36,927 nucleotides of DNA from Planctomycetota bacterium (GTDB lineage Bacteria; Planctomycetota; JACOTG01; JAJDCM01), in contig JAJDCM010000178.1 in the NCBI GenBank assembly GCA_029260825.1, forward strand, positions 1-36,927, written 5' to 3'. The translations under genes were made by a program, and so were the position numbers. This document shows, piece after piece, positions 34,398 through 36,927 of the stretch. The notes beneath the pieces are model-generated. The model worked only from the letters and a program-made list of their open reading frames with translations, was not told the origin of the DNA and ran no database searches. Each line of letters begins with the position of its first letter. The stretch's first letter is position 1.

Positions 34398-35072
34398 ATG
34401 TTAGATGAGAACGTCAACAATCCAGGCGAAGCGTCGATCGAACCTTGTACGACTCCGGGTGAAGTGACCAAGGTATTACAGCGTATACGCTCCGGCGATT
34501 CCAGTGCAGCTGTTCACCTTTGGGAGCTTGTGTATGGTGAGCTCAAGAAGATTGCTAGTTTCCATCTTCGCCAAGACAGAGCCTCTGAGATCCTTCAGAC
34601 CACGGCTGTGGTTCATGAAGCCTATCTACGCCTCGTTCATCGCAGTCGGGTCGGATGGGAGGATCGCGCCCATTTTTATCGGACCGCGGCCCGGGCCATT
34701 CGCCGAATTCTTGTCGATTGGTCACGAAGTGCGCAGGCCGGAAAGCGAGGTGGAGGACGCAAGAGAGTTGTGCTGGAAGATTCCATGCGCATTTGTGGGC
34801 CACGGGACATCGATCTTCTAGATCTTGATGATGTTCTTGAGCGGTTTCAGAAGGTGGACCGTCGCGCTTGCGAAGCGTGCGAATTGCGGGTCTTCTCCGG
34901 CCTCTCTACCCAGGAGGTGGCGCGAATTCAGGGTGTTTCAAGGCGGACCGTGGTTGCGGATTGGGAGTACGCGCGTACTTGGCTTTCACGTGCCCTCCAG
35001 CCGGAAGATCCTGAAACCTCCCAATCTCCCGGCTGGCACCCTGATGTGAGTGATAATTTTAACCACCCTTGA
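34398..35072 (+). CDS. ECF-type RNA polymerase sigma factor
   Basis: From ATG 34398 the protein has 224 residues. Region 2 is recognisable in ILQTTAVVHEAYLRLVHRS followed by WEDRAHFYRTAARAIRRILVD and a basic AGKRGGGRKR linker. Region 4 is a helix-turn-helix in LSTQEVARIQGVSRRTVVADW. This matches the ECF subfamily common in Planctomycetota and Acidobacteriota (TIGR02999-like) that is often encoded beside Ser/Thr kinases. The kinase gene is divergent 62 bp away, so phosphorylation by the kinase is a plausible control in place of an anti-sigma factor; none is encoded nearby. An in-frame ATG at 34347 would overlap the shared promoter region and was rejected. Confidence 0.9.
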   Translation: MLDENVNNPGEASIEPCTTPGEVTKVLQRIRSGDSSAAVHLWELVYGELKKIASFHLRQDRASEILQTTAVVHEAYLRLVHRSRVGWEDRAHFYRTAARAIRRILVDWSRSAQAGKRGGGRKRVVLEDSMRICGPRDIDLLDLDDVLERFQKVDRRACEACELRVFSGLSTQEVARIQGVSRRTVVADWEYARTWLSRALQPEDPETSQSPGWHPDVSDNFNHP

Positions 35073-35101
35073 GTTCGATAGAGGGCTGTACTCGCGACTC
35101 T

Positions 35102-36424
35102 TTAATAGATCAGATTGACGAGGGGATGTTCGGCGCCAACCACGGTTCCAAGGTCGTCGGCGGCGGCAGTTATGTCCAAAAACTGGCCGTACTTGTTGCC
35201 GACCACCACAGAGTGAGACGTTTGGCTATCACCTCGCATCGCGTTTCGTGTGAGGAGGTTTTTGGGGGCATCGACGAGGATCCCGGTGTCGTTGTCCTCA
35301 AAGAAGTTCATGTCGATTCGATTGTCGCCGCCCGTGACGTGCATTCCTCCGCTGCCGTTTTCGTTGGAGACATTCCGGAACAAGAAAGAATCCTGATTGA
35401 CTGAGAATCCGTCGTCGGCGTTCAAAAGTGCAGTGCATCGGGTCACCACGCAAGAATCGTTGACCAGAAATCCGTCTCCGCCATTCAGGACAGCCGTGCA
35501 ATCGTTCATCGAGCCCGAGTTGATTTGGATCCCGTCAACTCCGTTGTCATAGGCCGTGCAGTTTTGCACCGTCCCTCGTCCCGCCACAAGTCCATGTTGC
35601 ATGTTCCCGGAAAGATGCAGACTCACGAACGAGCTTGACTCCGCCGTGAGAGCTGAGACTCCATCGTTTCCCCAGCCGCGAATCGAACCATTGCGGATCG
35701 AGATGTTGCTTCTGGAACCGTTGACTCGAATTCCGGTAAGACTGCCTCCGACTCCCTGAAGATCGAACCCGTTCAAGTCGAGTGTGACATCGTTGGAGTC
35801 GATGAGAATTCCATCCGAGCCCGAAGTACCCACTAACGATCCGGCTACGTAGTAGCTTCCTGGGCAGGAGATGATCAGAGGGAGAGTTGTAATCGGGACC
35901 CTTTGCGCGCTACCTGGATTCGCCCATTCCGCGTCGCCGTTAGCGTTGATCGCGGTGAGAACCGCACCCGCCTGGGGGGATCCTCCTCGGATTCTTACCT
36001 GTCCGTTGATGTCGAGCTCCCTACTCGGGGAGTTTGTTCCAATGCCCACATTACCGCTATTGTCGATGATCATCATGACTTCGGAGATGTTGCGGCGAAA
36101 ATCAGCGATCGGTCCGGCTCCGTTCTGGTTGGCAACGAACGAGGGGATTGGTCCCGGAGTGTTCGCAGTAACGGCCGTTGTCCCTCCCACCAAGAGCCGA
36201 GCACGGGCGTCCGCCATCAAGCCGATCCCGATGGAGTTTGAGTCTTCTCGAAGAACAGAGTTTCCAATGGACTGTGGACCGGTGAATTTGCAGATTCTTC
36301 CGGTTGTTCCGGAGCCATTGATCGGATTGCCGACCGCTGCAACTTCCGTTGGGGCGAACTGGGCGGCTAGAAGGATCAACCCCAAAAAGACAAAGAGAAG
36401 AGCCGGAGTTCGAAGTGTTCGCAT
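35102..36424 (-). CDS. secreted right-handed beta-helix protein with tail-fibre-like stem
   Basis: This 440-residue protein has a signal peptide (ALLFVFLGLILLAAQ). Residues about 120-167 (NVGIGTNSPSRELDINGQV ... NGDAEW) resemble the repeat found in phage tail fibres and bacterial trimeric surface proteins. Residues about 200-420 are parallel beta-helix repeats, with many short units such as GILIDSNDVTLDLNGFDLQG and NDCTAVLNGGDGFLVND, as in pectate-lyase-like and polysaccharide-binding proteins. No lyase catalytic residues can be assigned. AGGGGAA lies 6 bases before the ATG. It is probably a surface or secreted carbohydrate-binding or structural protein. A 23-bp inverted repeat lies 35 bases upstream. 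Confidence 0.85.
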   Translation of the reverse strand: MRTLRTPALLFVFLGLILLAAQFAPTEVAAVGNPINGSGTTGRICKFTGPQSIGNSVLREDSNSIGIGLMADARARLLVGGTTAVTANTPGPIPSFVANQNGAGPIADFRRNISEVMMIIDNSGNVGIGTNSPSRELDINGQVRIRGGSPQAGAVLTAINANGDAEWANPGSAQRVPITTLPLIISCPGSYYVAGSLVGTSGSDGILIDSNDVTLDLNGFDLQGVGGSLTGIRVNGSRSNISIRNGSIRGWGNDGVSALTAESSSFVSLHLSGNMQHGLVAGRGTVQNCTAYDNGVDGIQINSGSMNDCTAVLNGGDGFLVNDSCVVTRCTALLNADDGFSVNQDSFLFRNVSNENGSGGMHVTGGDNRIDMNFFEDNDTGILVDAPKNLLTRNAMRGDSQTSHSVVVGNKYGQFLDITAAADDLGTVVGAEHPLVNLIY

Positions 36425-36459
36425 AAAAATTCCCCTGATTTAGATTGAGTTGACATCTC

Positions 36460-36482
36460 GCCACGACAACGCTTGTTGTGGC
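36460..36482. promoter_or_regulatory. inverted repeat upstream of beta-helix gene
   Basis: GCCACGACAA (36460-36469) and TTGTTGTGGC (36473-36482) are complementary at 9 of 10 positions around a 3-base centre. The repeat lies 36 bases before the beta-helix start and 88 bases after the porin stop on the same strand. No T run follows on the minus strand, so an operator is more likely than a terminator. Confidence 0.35.
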
Positions 36483-36569
36483 ATCGCGGGGAAAAGCGTA
36501 GCGCGTTTCGAAACTGCGCAGTGTTTTTTGGGGATTTTTGTTCCGGGGTCGTAATCATGCGCCCCTGCA

Positions 36570-36927
36570 TCAGAACTTCACGTTGAGATCAAGCCGGAGT
36601 CTCCATTGGTTTCGATCGCTGTCGGTAGTTTGTCCCGGGGAGCGGCTTTCCCGTTCCGATACCAGACCCCAGGCCTGAAGGTCGATGGCCTCCCCGATCT
36701 TGTAGCCGAATGACAGGACATGGCTTCGGTGATTGGTCCGGAGAACGAAGTCATCCTGAGCGAGGGGGGAAAACACCGCATCTTGCTCGACGAGCTGCCA
36801 TTGGTAGAAGATTTTCCAGTCTCCCTTCTCCTCCAATTTTCCGGCGAAAGCCCCCAGCGCCCATCCCTGGTCATCCGCCCCCTCAGCTCTCAGGTTCCAG
36901 ATGAACTCACCCGCCAGCCCGACCGGA
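36570..36927 (-). CDS. outer-membrane porin, Porin_5 family (C-terminal part only)
   Basis: The frame is open to the right edge of the window; the TTG at 36836 is internal, since homology continues upstream (VGLAGEFIWNLRA, DDQGWALGAFAGKLEEKGDW). The visible 118 or so residues alternate polar and hydrophobic residues in strands and include QWQLVEQDAVFSPLAQDDF and HRSHVLSFGYKI. The C-terminus is a final strand RLRLDLNVKF ending in Phe, the usual outer-membrane insertion signal. The pattern matches the putative porins of the Porin_5 family. It is on the same strand as the beta-helix gene, with 145 bp between them. Confidence 0.8.
   Translation of the reverse strand, partial: PVGLAGEFIWNLRAEGADDQGWALGAFAGKLEEKGDWKIFYQWQLVEQDAVFSPLAQDDFVLRTNHRSHVLSFGYKIGEAIDLQAWGLVSERESRSPGQTTDSDRNQWRLRLDLNVKF

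Overview
The window looks like a chromosomal stretch from a Gram-negative bacterium, most probably a member of the Planctomycetota or a similar deep-branching lineage with many signalling and secreted proteins. This is inferred from gene content, not from a marker gene. The clues are two large membrane-anchored Ser/Thr kinases (one fused to a formylglycine-generating-enzyme-like domain), a divergent pair of kinase and ECF-type sigma factor, FG-GAP/VCBS propeller proteins, a shared C-terminal domain in three secreted proteins, NrfHA with an all-CxxCH NrfA, and outer-membrane components (TolC family, Porin_5 family, lipoproteins). No rRNA, tRNA, CRISPR, insertion sequence, integrase or phage gene was seen.

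Left part (1-8.2 kb): a 5'-truncated gene fuses a VIT/vWA surface protein to a class GN-type sortase in one reading frame. It is followed by a convergent Fic-domain protein. A two-gene minus-strand operon then encodes a Ser/Thr kinase-FGE fusion and, 22 bp downstream, a secreted papain-like (C1A) protease with a C-terminal beta-sandwich.

Middle left (8.2-17.6 kb): an orphan periplasmic solute-binding lipoprotein, a LACTB-like serine hydrolase, a secreted FG-GAP protein, a secreted MAM-like protein ending in a strong terminator hairpin, and a secreted transglutaminase flanked by two related modules.

Centre (17.8-24.8 kb): a tightly coupled export operon with TolC-like lipoprotein, HlyD-type adaptor, ABC ATPase, two FtsX/MacB-type permeases and a lipoprotein. 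The first four junctions from TolC to the first permease overlap by 4 bp (ATGA/GTGA). A small Cys-rich secreted protein precedes it.

Right part (24.8-36.9 kb): another secreted propeller protein with the shared C-terminal domain; a small beta-barrel-type secreted protein with a crotonase-fold acyl-CoA enzyme resembling ethylmalonyl-CoA decarboxylase; the nrfHA nitrite-to-ammonia module; and a divergent Fur/PerR regulator coupled to a small zinc-ribbon-like protein and followed by an isolated catalase C-terminal domain that looks like the relic of a deleted catalase. After these come the second kinase with its divergent sigma factor, a secreted right-handed beta-helix protein, and the C-terminal end of a Porin_5-type outer-membrane protein cut by the window edge.

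The observations most worth following up are the sortase-substrate fusion with its decayed sorting motif, the shared C-terminal domain ending in SVTNAI/V, and the catalase remnant behind a PerR-like regulator.
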